Assembly (NCBI GenBank): GCA_023144715.1 | Contig: JAGLFC010000049.1 | Coordinates: 1 to 28,213, forward strand | DNA length: 28,213 nt | From: Gammaproteobacteria bacterium | Lineage (GTDB): Bacteria > Pseudomonadota > Gammaproteobacteria > GRL18 | Direction: 5' to 3' | Part shown: piece after piece, positions 17,759 through 25,741 of the stretch | Layout of the letters: each line of letters opens with the position of its first letter | Position numbering within the stretch: position 1 is the stretch's first letter | Notes under the pieces: generated by a model | What the model was told of the DNA's origin: nothing | The model's database searches: none | What the model saw: only the letters and a program-made list of their open reading frames with translations | Made by a program: the position numbers and the translations under genes

Positions 17759-18640
17759 TCATAACAGTATTAATTGCTCTGCTCTTTTTTGTTCTTCAAT
17801 AATCACTGTTTCGTAGTTTGTAATGATCGCTTCAATCATAGGGTTTCTATTTTTTTCACTGCCACCAATATGATAAAAATGTTCTCTTGTTAAAAGATTA
17901 AATTGATTCCATAATAACTCAATATATTCATTCTTCCGAAAATCATTATGATGCCAAGTTGATAAAATAAACTTGTTTTTAGATTGAGATAAACAATTAA
18001 ATAAATGATTTTCTCGTTCTTCATCCCAGCCATTAAAATATTCCACATGTCTACCAATATAAGGTGGGTCACAATAAATAATATCATCTGAATTGGCACG
18101 ATCAATTGTTTTATCAAATGATTGACACTTAAATTCAAAATCTTTTATTTCAAATAAATGACTTACATGTGCAATTTGATTCACAATTTTCGTTATATAT
18201 GCTTTTGCAAATCGTTCTGGTTTTCGGCAAAAAGGTACATTAAAGCCCCCTTTTTTATTAAATCGAATCATGCCATTAAAACAAGCTCTATTGAGAAATA
18301 AAAAATCTAAAGGGCGATGTTCTTCATTAAATCTTGCTCTTAATTCATAATAATGAGATTCACCTTTTTCTAATAATTTTGCACCTTCTTTGTTTAAATA
18401 TTGTTTTGCAATTTTTGAAGTAATTTTTTTATCTGCAATTGCTTGATAAAAGTTGACTAAGTGAGGATTTGTATCACACAATAAAGCACGTTTTGGTGCA
18501 ATATTAAATCCAACAACACCCGTACCCATAAAAGGCTCTATCCATTTGCCATTAAATTCTTGAGGAACAATACTTTTGATCCATGGGACAAGCTTTGTTT
18601 TTATGCCTTGAGATTTTATTGGAGGTACATGTACTTTCAT
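17759..18640 (-). CDS. EcoRV-type DNA adenine-N6 methyltransferase
   Basis: D12-class (Dam-like) N6-adenine methyltransferase, 293 aa against about 298 for M.EcoRV. I recognise near-identity to M.EcoRV in several blocks: VPPIKSQGIKTKLVP at 5-19, EPFMGTGVV (35-43, the SAM-binding motif I), LLCDTNPH (53-60), FNGMIRFN (121-128) and GGFNVPF (131-137). The catalytic motif is DPPY at 191-194, followed by IGRHVEYFN. By homology it should methylate the first adenine of GATATC and so protect from the nuclease encoded immediately upstream. Its ATG overlaps the nuclease stop as ATGA, implying translational coupling. GC content is visibly lower than in neighbouring housekeeping genes (one sampled 60-base line at 25 %), suggesting horizontal acquisition. 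Confidence 0.96.
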   Translation of the reverse strand: MKVHVPPIKSQGIKTKLVPWIKSIVPQEFNGKWIEPFMGTGVVGFNIAPKRALLCDTNPHLVNFYQAIADKKITSKIAKQYLNKEGAKLLEKGESHYYELRARFNEEHRPLDFLFLNRACFNGMIRFNKKGGFNVPFCRKPERFAKAYITKIVNQIAHVSHLFEIKDFEFKCQSFDKTIDRANSDDIIYCDPPYIGRHVEYFNGWDEERENHLFNCLSQSKNKFILSTWHHNDFRKNEYIELLWNQFNLLTREHFYHIGGSEKNRNPMIEAIITNYETVIIEEQKRAEQLILL

Positions 18641-19476
18641 TTATCTGCCTTTTTTGGGCTTTTATTATTTTTTAAAACAATTAATGAATGATCCCCTTTT
18701 CGATACTCCACAAAATCATTCAACGATATAATTTTCTTTGTGCCACCCTTGTTATTCGATATAATAATTTTATTATAATTCATCCAATAATCATCAAACC
18801 ATGATTCACCAAGCTTAGAAAACACTCCATTTCCATTTATAATATCACTGATATTTTTAATGCTCCCTATATTTGCAGTATTTCCACTCCCACTTTTATC
18901 GCTTGCAATCTTCCACTTTTCTGTCACAAAAAATTGAAAACCACTCATTACAGATGAAATTGAATATAATTCTCTCATTTTATAACTTTTTGTTTCATTT
19001 ATAGAGTCACTTTTTGTTCGATCATAAATAATCCCAAGACAAAAGTGTCCCATATAATCACCATAAGGAAACTGTATATTTTTTGTACTCATACGGTCTT
19101 CAAAATATTTACCATGTGATCCTAAGGTAAAACCGTTGCATAAAAATGGTTTTTTAGAATTTCTGTACGTCGTTTTAAAATCTACTGCAAATTTAACTTT
19201 TTCATTATCTTTTTTTACAAAGGATATATCAGGATAATAATTTTGATGCTCTGCAAGTACTACTTTGTAGCCATACATTTGTGCAAATTCCATAATTTTG
19301 GGAAATAAATGAATTTCTAAAATTTTTGAAATAATTTTAGTATCAGAAGAAATAGTATAAATATTTTGAAATACATCAATAAAGCCTTTGATTGTCCATT
19401 GACCATCATTAGTACTAATATATGCTTGCAAACTTTGAACAAACTCTTTGAGTTGACACTCAAATTCTTCTTTCAC
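18637..19476 (-). CDS. EcoRV-like type II restriction endonuclease
   Basis: 279-aa nuclease homologous to R.EcoRV (245 aa). SDTK at 44-47 with E54 corresponds to the EcoRV Glu45 region. YPD (81-83) and VDFKTTY (98-104) give the PD-(D/E)xK active site D83, D99, K101, equivalent to D74, D90, K92. The DNA-recognition loop GSGNTANIGS (196-205) differs from EcoRV GSGNTTNIGS at one position, so specificity for GATATC is likely. Relative to EcoRV there are extra residues at the N terminus and a lysine-rich extension of about 20 residues at the C terminus. The start is GTG 19476, with AGGA 8 bases upstream. The gene is very A/T-rich (sampled lines about 15-35 % GC, against 38-45 % in dapC). It precedes the methyltransferase with a 4-base overlap, and no controller gene is visible. 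Confidence 0.95.
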   Translation of the reverse strand: MKEEFECQLKEFVQSLQAYISTNDGQWTIKGFIDVFQNIYTISSDTKIISKILEIHLFPKIMEFAQMYGYKVVLAEHQNYYPDISFVKKDNEKVKFAVDFKTTYRNSKKPFLCNGFTLGSHGKYFEDRMSTKNIQFPYGDYMGHFCLGIIYDRTKSDSINETKSYKMRELYSISSVMSGFQFFVTEKWKIASDKSGSGNTANIGSIKNISDIINGNGVFSKLGESWFDDYWMNYNKIIISNNKGGTKKIISLNDFVEYRKGDHSLIVLKNNKSPKKADK

Positions 19477-19518
19477 CGTTTATTTCCTATTTTGTATTGA
19501 TGACTGCCCCCTAAATTG

Positions 19519-19581
19519 TAAACTTTATTCTCTCAATGGGCTATTAACTTTCATAATAAATAGCTAATCATAAACTTTATT
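19519..19581. repeat. Direct repeats in the divergent nuclease/dapC promoter region
   Basis: TAAACTTTATT occurs at 19519-19529 and again at 19571-19581, 52 bases apart start to start, in the 193-base gap between the endonuclease and dapC starts. The second copy ends on the first base of the candidate dapC -35 box. This could be an operator pair, a scar of the restriction-modification insertion, or chance in A/T-rich DNA. Confidence 0.4.
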
Positions 19582-19609
19582 TGATGCTTGAGTCATATTT
19601 TTTTATAAT
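19581..19609 (+). promoter_or_regulatory. Sigma70-type promoter of dapC
   Basis: TTGATG (19581-19586, 4 of 6 to consensus) and a perfect TATAAT (19604-19609) are separated by exactly 17 bases. Transcription would start near 19616, leaving a leader of about 54 bases before the dapC ATG. Confidence 0.6.
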
Positions 19610-19669
19610 AGCGTGTTTTGATTTTTTGAACTTTACTCGCCCACTATCATTAAACATGGAAATATAGGC

Positions 19670-20878
19670 ATGAACCCTTATTTAACATTTTTAAAACCGT
19701 ATCCATTTGAGCGTCTTAATGCCTTAAAAAGTGGCATTAATCCCAATGGTCAATTGAAGCATATCGCTTTATCCATTGGCGAGCCTAAGCATGAACCCCC
19801 CGCTTTTGTGGCTGAAACTATTCAAAAAAACTTTTCTGCATTGACTCAATACCCAACCACAAAAGGAATTCCTGAATTACGCAGAAGTATTGCTCACTGG
19901 TTGATCAAACGTTACAAGCTATCTGAAGGGCAAATCGATCCAGAGACTCAAGTGTTACCTGTTAATGGGACACGTGAAGCATTATTTGCTTTTGCTCAGA
20001 CAGTCATTAATACTCAAGAAAAAGATCCATTAGTGGTGATGCCCAATCCTTTTTATCAGATTTATGAAGGTGCGGCAATTTTAGCAGGTGCAACGCCCTA
20101 CTTTGTGAATTCTTGTGAAAGAACCTATAATGTGCCTGAATTTAATAGTATTCCTGAAAGTATCTGGAAACATTGTCAATTACTCTATATTTGTTCTCCT
20201 AGTAATCCATCAGGAGAAGTCATTGATAAATCGACATTACAACAACTTATTAAAATTGCCCATCATTATAATTTTATTATTGCTTCAGATGAATGCTATT
20301 CAGAACTCTATCAAGAAGAACATCGCCCACCCTCTGGCTTACTCGAAGCAGCGAATGATATGGGTGTCAATGATTTTAGTAATTTAGTGGTCTTTAATAG
20401 CTTATCCAAGCGTTCCAATGTACCCGGTTTACGCTCGGGTTTTATTGCAGGTGATGCCAATATTATTCAACAATTTCTATTATACAGAACCTATCATGGT
20501 TCAGCCATGCCTCTTACCACTCAATACGCCAGTATTGCCTGTTGGCAAGATGAGCAACATGTACAACAAAATCGTACACTTTATAGAGCCAAATATAAGG
20601 CATTTATTGATATATTAAGTCCTGTGATTGATATTTATGCACCTCCTGCTTCTTTTTACATCTGGCTAAAATTACCTTGTGGTGATGATGAAAAGTTTGC
20701 TTCCAGACTCTTTGAAGAACAACATATTACCGTATTACCCGGCAGTTATCTGTCCAGAAAAACAGGTCAGGCCAATCCTGGTCATGGCTATGCTAGAATT
20801 GCGTTGGTTGCCCCTCTTGAAGAATGTATTGAGGCAGCAAAACGCATACGCACTTACCTAAAGCAATATAAGGAATAA
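19670..20878 (+). CDS. dapC: Succinyldiaminopimelate transaminase
   Basis: Class I/II PLP-dependent aminotransferase, 402 aa, that converts N-succinyl-2-amino-6-oxopimelate to N-succinyl-L,L-diaminopimelate with glutamate as donor. The family N terminus (MNPYLTFLKPYPFERL) is present. PLP contacts are N178 (SPSNPSGE), D207 and Y210 (ASDECYSELY), and the Schiff-base lysine K247 in SLSKRSNVPGLRSGF. The assignment to DapC rather than another aspartate-family aminotransferase rests on sequence resemblance and on the location 3 bases ahead of dapD, with dapE following. The ATG has GGA about 10 bases upstream, and a good promoter lies at 19581-19609. Confidence 0.93.
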   Translation: MNPYLTFLKPYPFERLNALKSGINPNGQLKHIALSIGEPKHEPPAFVAETIQKNFSALTQYPTTKGIPELRRSIAHWLIKRYKLSEGQIDPETQVLPVNGTREALFAFAQTVINTQEKDPLVVMPNPFYQIYEGAAILAGATPYFVNSCERTYNVPEFNSIPESIWKHCQLLYICSPSNPSGEVIDKSTLQQLIKIAHHYNFIIASDECYSELYQEEHRPPSGLLEAANDMGVNDFSNLVVFNSLSKRSNVPGLRSGFIAGDANIIQQFLLYRTYHGSAMPLTTQYASIACWQDEQHVQQNRTLYRAKYKAFIDILSPVIDIYAPPASFYIWLKLPCGDDEKFASRLFEEQHITVLPGSYLSRKTGQANPGHGYARIALVAPLEECIEAAKRIRTYLKQYKE

Positions 20879-20881
20879 CGA

Positions 20882-21703
20882 ATGAGCGATATACAACACA
20901 TTATTGAAGACGCTTTTGAAAATCGAGCAGAAATTACCCCTACCACAGTGGAAGCTCCTGTTAAAGAAGCCATCTCTGAAGCGATTCAAATGTTGGATAG
21001 CGGTCACCGTCGAGTTGCCGAAAAAGTAGACGGTGATTGGGTAGTTAACCAATGGTTAAAAAAAGCAGTCTTGCTATCTTTCCGTATCGAAGAAAATCAT
21101 TTAATTAGAGAAGGTTCAACCAATTATTATGACAAAGTAACATCTAAATTTCTGGATTATAATTCACAAGATTTTCAAGAAGCAGGCATTCGAGTCGTAC
21201 CTCCTGCGACCGTCAGAAAAGGGGTTTATATTGCTCCTAGCGTCGTATTAATGCCTTCTTTTTGCAATATTGGTGCGTATGTTGATAGTGGTACCATGGT
21301 TGATACTTGGGCTACCGTCGGATCGTGCGCTCAAATTGGTAAAAATGTCCATCTTTCTGGCGGTGTCGGTATTGGCGGTGTTCTTGAACCATTACAAGCA
21401 AATCCCACCATCATTGAAGATAATTGCTTTATCGGTGCACGCTCAGAAGTGGTTGAGGGTGTTATTGTGGAAGAAGGCTCCGTTATTTCTATGGGTGTGT
21501 ATATTGGACAAAGCACTCGTATTTATAATCGCATGACGGATGAAGTCAGTTATGGTCGTATTCCTGCTGGATCAGTGGTTGTTTCTGGTAATTTACCCTC
21601 TAAGGATGGTAAATATAGCTTATATTGTGCGGTTATTGTGAAACAAGTGGATGCAAAAACATTGGGTAAAGTCGGAATTAATGAATTATTAAGGGATATT
21701 TAA
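20882..21703 (+). CDS. dapD: Tetrahydrodipicolinate N-succinyltransferase
   Basis: Transfers succinyl from succinyl-CoA to tetrahydrodipicolinate, committing the cell to the succinylase branch of lysine/diaminopimelate synthesis. The length, 273 aa, is that of the E. coli enzyme (274). An N-terminal helical domain (to about 100) precedes the left-handed beta-helix of hexapeptide repeats (about 105-235), with typical turns such as IIEDNCFIGARSEV (177-190) and VIVEEGSVISMGVYIG (194-209). The C-terminal strand segment ends in NELLRDI. AAGGA overlaps the end of dapC and sits about 7 bases before the ATG, so the two are cotranscribed. A strong terminator follows 13 bases after the stop. Confidence 0.97.
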   Translation: MSDIQHIIEDAFENRAEITPTTVEAPVKEAISEAIQMLDSGHRRVAEKVDGDWVVNQWLKKAVLLSFRIEENHLIREGSTNYYDKVTSKFLDYNSQDFQEAGIRVVPPATVRKGVYIAPSVVLMPSFCNIGAYVDSGTMVDTWATVGSCAQIGKNVHLSGGVGIGGVLEPLQANPTIIEDNCFIGARSEVVEGVIVEEGSVISMGVYIGQSTRIYNRMTDEVSYGRIPAGSVVVSGNLPSKDGKYSLYCAVIVKQVDAKTLGKVGINELLRDI

Positions 21704-21715
21704 CCCTTTAAGATT

Positions 21716-21748
21716 AAAAAGCCTGTATCCAATACAGGCTTTTTTTTT
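21716..21748 (+). terminator. Rho-independent terminator after dapD
   Basis: GCCTGTAT (21721-21728), loop CCA and ATACAGGC (21732-21739) form a perfect 8-bp stem extended by A5 upstream pairing with T9 downstream (21740-21748). Because of the flanking A tract it could also work in the reverse direction. It separates dapCD from dapE-galE. Confidence 0.93.
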
Positions 21749-21789
21749 CAGCCCTTATTCTCTTAAACACTCAATAAAAAAATACACTT

Positions 21790-22962
21790 ATGACACATTT
21801 AAGCCCTACGATTGAACTTGCCACTGAACTGATTAATATTGATTCTGTTACGCCTAATGATAAAGGATGCCAAACATTAATGATTGAGCGTCTCCGCGCT
21901 ATTGGTTTTGACATTGAGCCTTTACGCTTTGGTGATGTTGATAATTTTTGGGCAAAACGTGGTACACAAAAACCACTCTTTGTTTTTGCAGGTCATACCG
22001 ATGTCGTACCCAGCGGTCCTGTGGAACAATGGCACACTCCACCCTTTGAAACAACGATTATTGATCAAACACTCTATGGTCGCGGTGCTGCGGATATGAA
22101 AGGTAGTTTAGCCGCTATGGTGACGGCCTGTGAACGTTTTGTTACTCACCATCCCAATCATAAGGGTGCGATTGGTTTTTTAATCACCAGTGATGAAGAA
22201 GGACCAGCCATTAATGGTACTATTAAGGTTATTGAGCATCTCCAAGCCAATAATGAAGCTATTGATATGTGCTTAGTCGGTGAACCCTCTTGTACGGATC
22301 AATTGGGTGACACCATTAAAAATGGTCGCCGTGGTTCTTTAGGAGCAATACTGACCGTACACGGTGTTCAGGGACATGTTGCCTATCCTCATTTAGCCAA
22401 AAATCCCATTCATTTACTGGCACCTGCTTTGGCTGAATTAATCAGTATTGAATGGGATCAAGGTAATGACTTTTTTCCACCCACTAGTTTTCAAATATCG
22501 AATATGAATTCAGGTACGGGTGCCACTAATGTGATTCCTGGAGATGTGCAAGTGATGTTTAACTTGCGTTTTTCAACTGAACTTAATCAACAAAAAATCA
22601 CTCAACGAGTCGAAGCACTGCTTGATCAATACGACTTTGATTATGATATTGATTGGAATTTATCGGGTCAGCCTTTTTTAACTTCACAGGGAGAATTGGT
22701 TGACGCTGCACAACAAAGTATTGAAGAAATTACGGGCATAAAAACTCAATTATCCACTGCTGGAGGCACATCTGATGGGCGTTTTATTGCACCCACTGGT
22801 GCACAGGTGATTGAACTAGGGCCTCTCAATGCCACCATACATAAAGTAAATGAATGTGTTGGTGTCCAAGAACTTGATGATTTATCATTAATTTATGAAA
22901 AAATATTAGAACAACTTTTATCAGTGGTTCATAAAGAAAAAAGTAGTAAGGAAAGAACATGA
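21790..22962 (+). CDS. dapE: Succinyl-diaminopimelate desuccinylase
   Basis: M20-family dinuclear zinc hydrolase that releases succinate from N-succinyl-L,L-diaminopimelate. Metal ligands and catalytic residues are visible: H69 and D71 (FAGHTDVVPSGP), D102 (GRGAADMKG), E136/E137 (SDEEGPA), E165 (GEPS) and H351 (ATIHKVNE), each two residues later than in the H. influenzae enzyme. The protein is 390 aa, slightly longer than the usual 375-377 because of a charged C-terminal tail. No clear Shine-Dalgarno precedes the ATG. It lies after the dapD terminator and so needs its own promoter within about 40 bases, or read-through. It overlaps galE by 4 bases (ATGA). Confidence 0.96.
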   Translation: MTHLSPTIELATELINIDSVTPNDKGCQTLMIERLRAIGFDIEPLRFGDVDNFWAKRGTQKPLFVFAGHTDVVPSGPVEQWHTPPFETTIIDQTLYGRGAADMKGSLAAMVTACERFVTHHPNHKGAIGFLITSDEEGPAINGTIKVIEHLQANNEAIDMCLVGEPSCTDQLGDTIKNGRRGSLGAILTVHGVQGHVAYPHLAKNPIHLLAPALAELISIEWDQGNDFFPPTSFQISNMNSGTGATNVIPGDVQVMFNLRFSTELNQQKITQRVEALLDQYDFDYDIDWNLSGQPFLTSQGELVDAAQQSIEEITGIKTQLSTAGGTSDGRFIAPTGAQVIELGPLNATIHKVNECVGVQELDDLSLIYEKILEQLLSVVHKEKSSKERT

Positions 22963-23975
22963 AAATTTTAGTCACAGGTGGTGCTGGATATATTGGCAGT
23001 CACACTTGCATTGAATTACTCAATAATCAGTATGAAGTTGTTGTAGTGGACAATCTTTGCAATTCAAGCCAAGAGTCTCTGAATCGAGTCAAAAAAATTA
23101 CGGGTAAAGAATTAGTCTTTTATCAAGAAGATGTTTTAGATGAAGATGCACTGAGCAAAATATTTGAGGAACAAAAAATTGATGCGGTGATTCATTTTGC
23201 AGGATTAAAAGCTGTTGGTGAATCGGTCACCATGCCCATTGAATATTATCAAACCAATTTAACAGGTACATTGGTACTGTTTAAAGTGATGCGTGATTTT
23301 AAGGTCAAAAATTTTGTTTTTAGTTCATCGGCAACCGTTTATGGTGATCCTCATACTGTACCCATTACTGAAGATTTTCCGCTCTCTGCCACCAACCCTT
23401 ATGGTCGTTCAAAATTAATTATTGAAGAAATCAGTAGTGATCTTTATGTTGCGGATAAAGAATGGAATATTGCCCTACTACGTTATTTTAACCCAGTGGG
23501 TGCACATCAATCAGGTCTTATTGGTGAAGATCCTAATGGTATCCCTAATAATCTGATTCCTTATATTGCTCAGGTGGCTGTTGGAAAACGTGAAAAACTC
23601 TCTGTATTTGGTGGCGATTATGATACGCCTGATGGGACAGGTGTTCGAGATTATATCCATGTCGTTGATCTCGCTCGTGGTCATATTAAAGCCTTAGAAA
23701 AACTCACCTCTAAACCAGGATTAGTCGTTTATAATTTAGGCACAGGTCAGGGGTATAGTGTGTTAGAAATGGTCAAAGCAATCGAACAAGCATCGGGTCG
23801 TCCTGTCCCTTATCAAATTGTTGAACGTCGTGCAGGTGATATTGCCACTTGTTTTGCTGATCCTGCGTTTGCTGAACAGGAAATTGGCTGGAAAGCAGAA
23901 TATAGTTTATTAGAAATGGCGAATGATACATGGCGGTGGCAGAGTCAAAATCCTAATGGCTATCAGCCTAAATAG
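22959..23975 (+). CDS. galE: UDP-glucose 4-epimerase
   Basis: Short-chain dehydrogenase-type epimerase interconverting UDP-glucose and UDP-galactose, feeding LPS or exopolysaccharide synthesis. The NAD-binding GGAGYIGSH is at 7-15, the catalytic serine S124 in SSSATVYG, and the YxxxK pair is Y148/K152 (NPYGRSK). At 338 aa it equals the E. coli length. AAGGA precedes the ATG by about 7 bases, and the ATG overlaps the dapE stop, so the two are translationally coupled, an unusual partnership of lysine and sugar-nucleotide genes. No other polysaccharide gene is adjacent. Confidence 0.95.
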   Translation: MKILVTGGAGYIGSHTCIELLNNQYEVVVVDNLCNSSQESLNRVKKITGKELVFYQEDVLDEDALSKIFEEQKIDAVIHFAGLKAVGESVTMPIEYYQTNLTGTLVLFKVMRDFKVKNFVFSSSATVYGDPHTVPITEDFPLSATNPYGRSKLIIEEISSDLYVADKEWNIALLRYFNPVGAHQSGLIGEDPNGIPNNLIPYIAQVAVGKREKLSVFGGDYDTPDGTGVRDYIHVVDLARGHIKALEKLTSKPGLVVYNLGTGQGYSVLEMVKAIEQASGRPVPYQIVERRAGDIATCFADPAFAEQEIGWKAEYSLLEMANDTWRWQSQNPNGYQPK

Positions 23976-24020
23976 CGTTTATACTCACTATAAATAATAA
24001 TAATAAAAAAGGGGATCAAT

Positions 24021-24737
24021 GTGAGTATTAGCAAACTTTTTCAACAGGAATTACGCCAGCATTACTTATTTCGTCGCTTATCAGATGAAGCATTTAGTAC
24101 TATTCTTGAACGTTCTAATCTCACTTCATTAAAAAGAAATGAAGTATTATTTGAGCAAGGTGATCATGCGTCACGCTTTTTTTTCGTTCGCAGTGGTCAA
24201 ATTATGTTATTTCAAACCTCTCCAGAAGGTCATGAAAAAATTGTTGATATTATTGGTCCAGGACAAACTTTTGCTGAAGCGGTGATGTTTATGGAAGGTC
24301 ATCGTTTCCCTGTCAATGCTAGGGCGACTAATAATACTGAATTATTTTATTTTGATAATAAAGCCTTTACCCAAGAATTGCAAAATTCTAATGCCTTATG
24401 TTTTGCTATGATGGCTGATATGAGTACTCGTTTAAAGGGATTATTAACTGAGATTAGTGAATTGACTATTTATAATGCTAAACATCGTCTTATCAGTTAT
24501 TTATTAGGTCATATCAATGATTTAAAGGCACAACCCACAGTTAAATTAACAGCCACTAAGTCTATGATCGCCTCCAAATTATCAATTACACCTGAAACAT
24601 TCTCACGAATTATATCGCAACTTAAAAAGGAAGACTTAATTGCGATTGAAGATGAAGTGATTACTCTACTACAACCTGATAAGCTTAAAGAAATTATTGG
24701 TGAAACGTTTTCCAAAAATACAAATCGCTGTGTCTAA
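24021..24737 (+). CDS. Crp/Fnr-family transcription regulator, Dnr-like
   Basis: A 238-aa protein with an N-terminal cyclic-nucleotide-like beta-barrel (about 20-125), a long dimerisation helix (about 125-155) and a C-terminal winged helix (about 155-225). The barrel segment GQTFAEAVMFM resembles P. aeruginosa Dnr, the NO-responsive regulator of denitrification. The cAMP-binding Arg-Ser pair of CRP is absent, as is the N-terminal cysteine cluster of FNR. The recognition helix contains the E-xx-S-R pattern (E192, S195, R196), which in FNR-like proteins reads TTGAT half-sites. I therefore infer an NO, heme or redox-linked regulator. The start is GTG 24021, with GGGG 6 bases upstream. Its target genes are not evident here. 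Confidence 0.85.
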   Translation: MSISKLFQQELRQHYLFRRLSDEAFSTILERSNLTSLKRNEVLFEQGDHASRFFFVRSGQIMLFQTSPEGHEKIVDIIGPGQTFAEAVMFMEGHRFPVNARATNNTELFYFDNKAFTQELQNSNALCFAMMADMSTRLKGLLTEISELTIYNAKHRLISYLLGHINDLKAQPTVKLTATKSMIASKLSITPETFSRIISQLKKEDLIAIEDEVITLLQPDKLKEIIGETFSKNTNRCV

Positions 24738-24790
24738 TACGAAGAACCGCTACTGATTATTTATTTTTTATGATATATTAAACTCACTTT

Positions 24791-24864
24791 GCCCTCGTAG
24801 CTCAGCTGGATAGAGTGACCCCCTCCTAAGGGGTAGGTCGGACGTTCAAATCGTCTCGAGGGCG
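24791..24864 (+). tRNA. tRNA-Arg (anticodon CCT)
   Basis: A full cloverleaf can be folded. The acceptor arm is GCCCTCG (24791-24797) with CGAGGGC (24857-24863), and the D arm has GCTC/GAGT. The anticodon stem is ACCCC (24818-24822) with GGGGT (24830-24834) around loop CTCCTAA, so the anticodon is CCT at 24825-24827. The T arm is GGACG/CGTCT around TTCAAAT, and the discriminator is G24864. The 3' CCA is not encoded (CAT follows). A TATATT at 24774-24779 is a plausible -10. The codon read is AGG. No integrase or attachment repeat lies beside it. Confidence 0.95.
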
Positions 24865-24925
24865 CATCCTTTTCTTTATAAACACCTAATGACAGAGCTT
24901 TTACTTTAAAGCAAAATATCAATTT

Positions 24926-25741
24926 ATGTTGAGTCAATTGTTTAAAAAAATTATTTTTACACCTGAAGTCGTACATGCTTATTCCGCAGGTATTTCCAAT
25001 GTTGGCAAAAAACGCGATCATAATGAAGATCAATTCCTTATCGACGAACGACTTGGACTTTTTGTGGTCGCTGATGGCATGGGAGGTCATGAAGCAGGTG
25101 AAGTGGCCAGCCAACTTGCTCTTGATACTATTTTAACCCATTTACAAAAACTGACTTTAAATTATAAGCAAGCAATAAAGCACTACGAACAATCCCCTAA
25201 TAAAATTATCCGTTCATTATTACAAGATGCTATTGAAGATGCTAATAATCAGGCACATTGTCATAATATTGCCCGAGGATCACCCGAAGGAAAAGGAATG
25301 GGTACGACCATTACAGGCTTATTAATTAGCTCACTTCCAGATCCGAGCAAAAGGAAGGTTTATTTATTCAACGTGGGTGATAGTCGTATTTACAGTTTTA
25401 GAAAAGGTGCTTTAAAACAGCTCAGTATTGATCACAGCCTTTATCAATTATGGCTTAATACAGGATCTAAAGGTTCACCTCCCAAACATAACATTATTTA
25501 TAAAGCAGTAGGGCCATGGAAAACAATGATGGCCGATCAACACACCCTTAATATCCATAATGAAGAGCTGTTTTTACTCTGTTCTGATGGTCTTTATGAT
25601 ATGCTATCAGATGAAGAAATAGAGACTATTTTAACCGTAAATAGCCATCAAACACTTAAAAAAATGGCTCAAGCCTTAATTGATTCAGCCAATAATGCAG
25701 GTGGTCATGATAATATCACCGTTATTTTAGTTAAGCCTTAA
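24926..25741 (+). CDS. PP2C-family serine/threonine protein phosphatase
   Basis: Metal-dependent (Mn/Mg) protein phosphatase of the bacterial Stp/PppA type, 271 aa, cytoplasmic. Motifs in order: NED (33-35) within the first metal-ligand segment, VADGMGGHEAGEVAS (48-62), MGTT (125-128), VGDSRIY (150-156), CSDGLYDML (219-227) and GGHDNIT (259-265) with metal ligand D262. No Hanks-type kinase, FHA protein or type VI secretion gene is in the window, so its substrate is unknown. No convincing ribosome-binding site was seen before ATG 24926. The stop codon lies inside a small hairpin (25733-25755). Confidence 0.93.
   Translation: MLSQLFKKIIFTPEVVHAYSAGISNVGKKRDHNEDQFLIDERLGLFVVADGMGGHEAGEVASQLALDTILTHLQKLTLNYKQAIKHYEQSPNKIIRSLLQDAIEDANNQAHCHNIARGSPEGKGMGTTITGLLISSLPDPSKRKVYLFNVGDSRIYSFRKGALKQLSIDHSLYQLWLNTGSKGSPPKHNIIYKAVGPWKTMMADQHTLNIHNEELFLLCSDGLYDMLSDEEIETILTVNSHQTLKKMAQALIDSANNAGGHDNITVILVKP

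Noticed and set aside
19477..19669. A controller (C) protein gene for the restriction-modification system
   Set aside because: The 193-base gap holds no ORF with a helix-turn-helix, and no C-box-like palindrome pair was found.
24791..24864. tRNA gene as an integration site for a mobile element
   Set aside because: No integrase, no repeat of the tRNA 3' end downstream, and the flanking genes look like core genes.
24761..25114. 117-codon minus-strand reading frame
   Set aside because: It runs through the tRNA gene in antisense and into the phosphatase gene, so it is a shadow frame.
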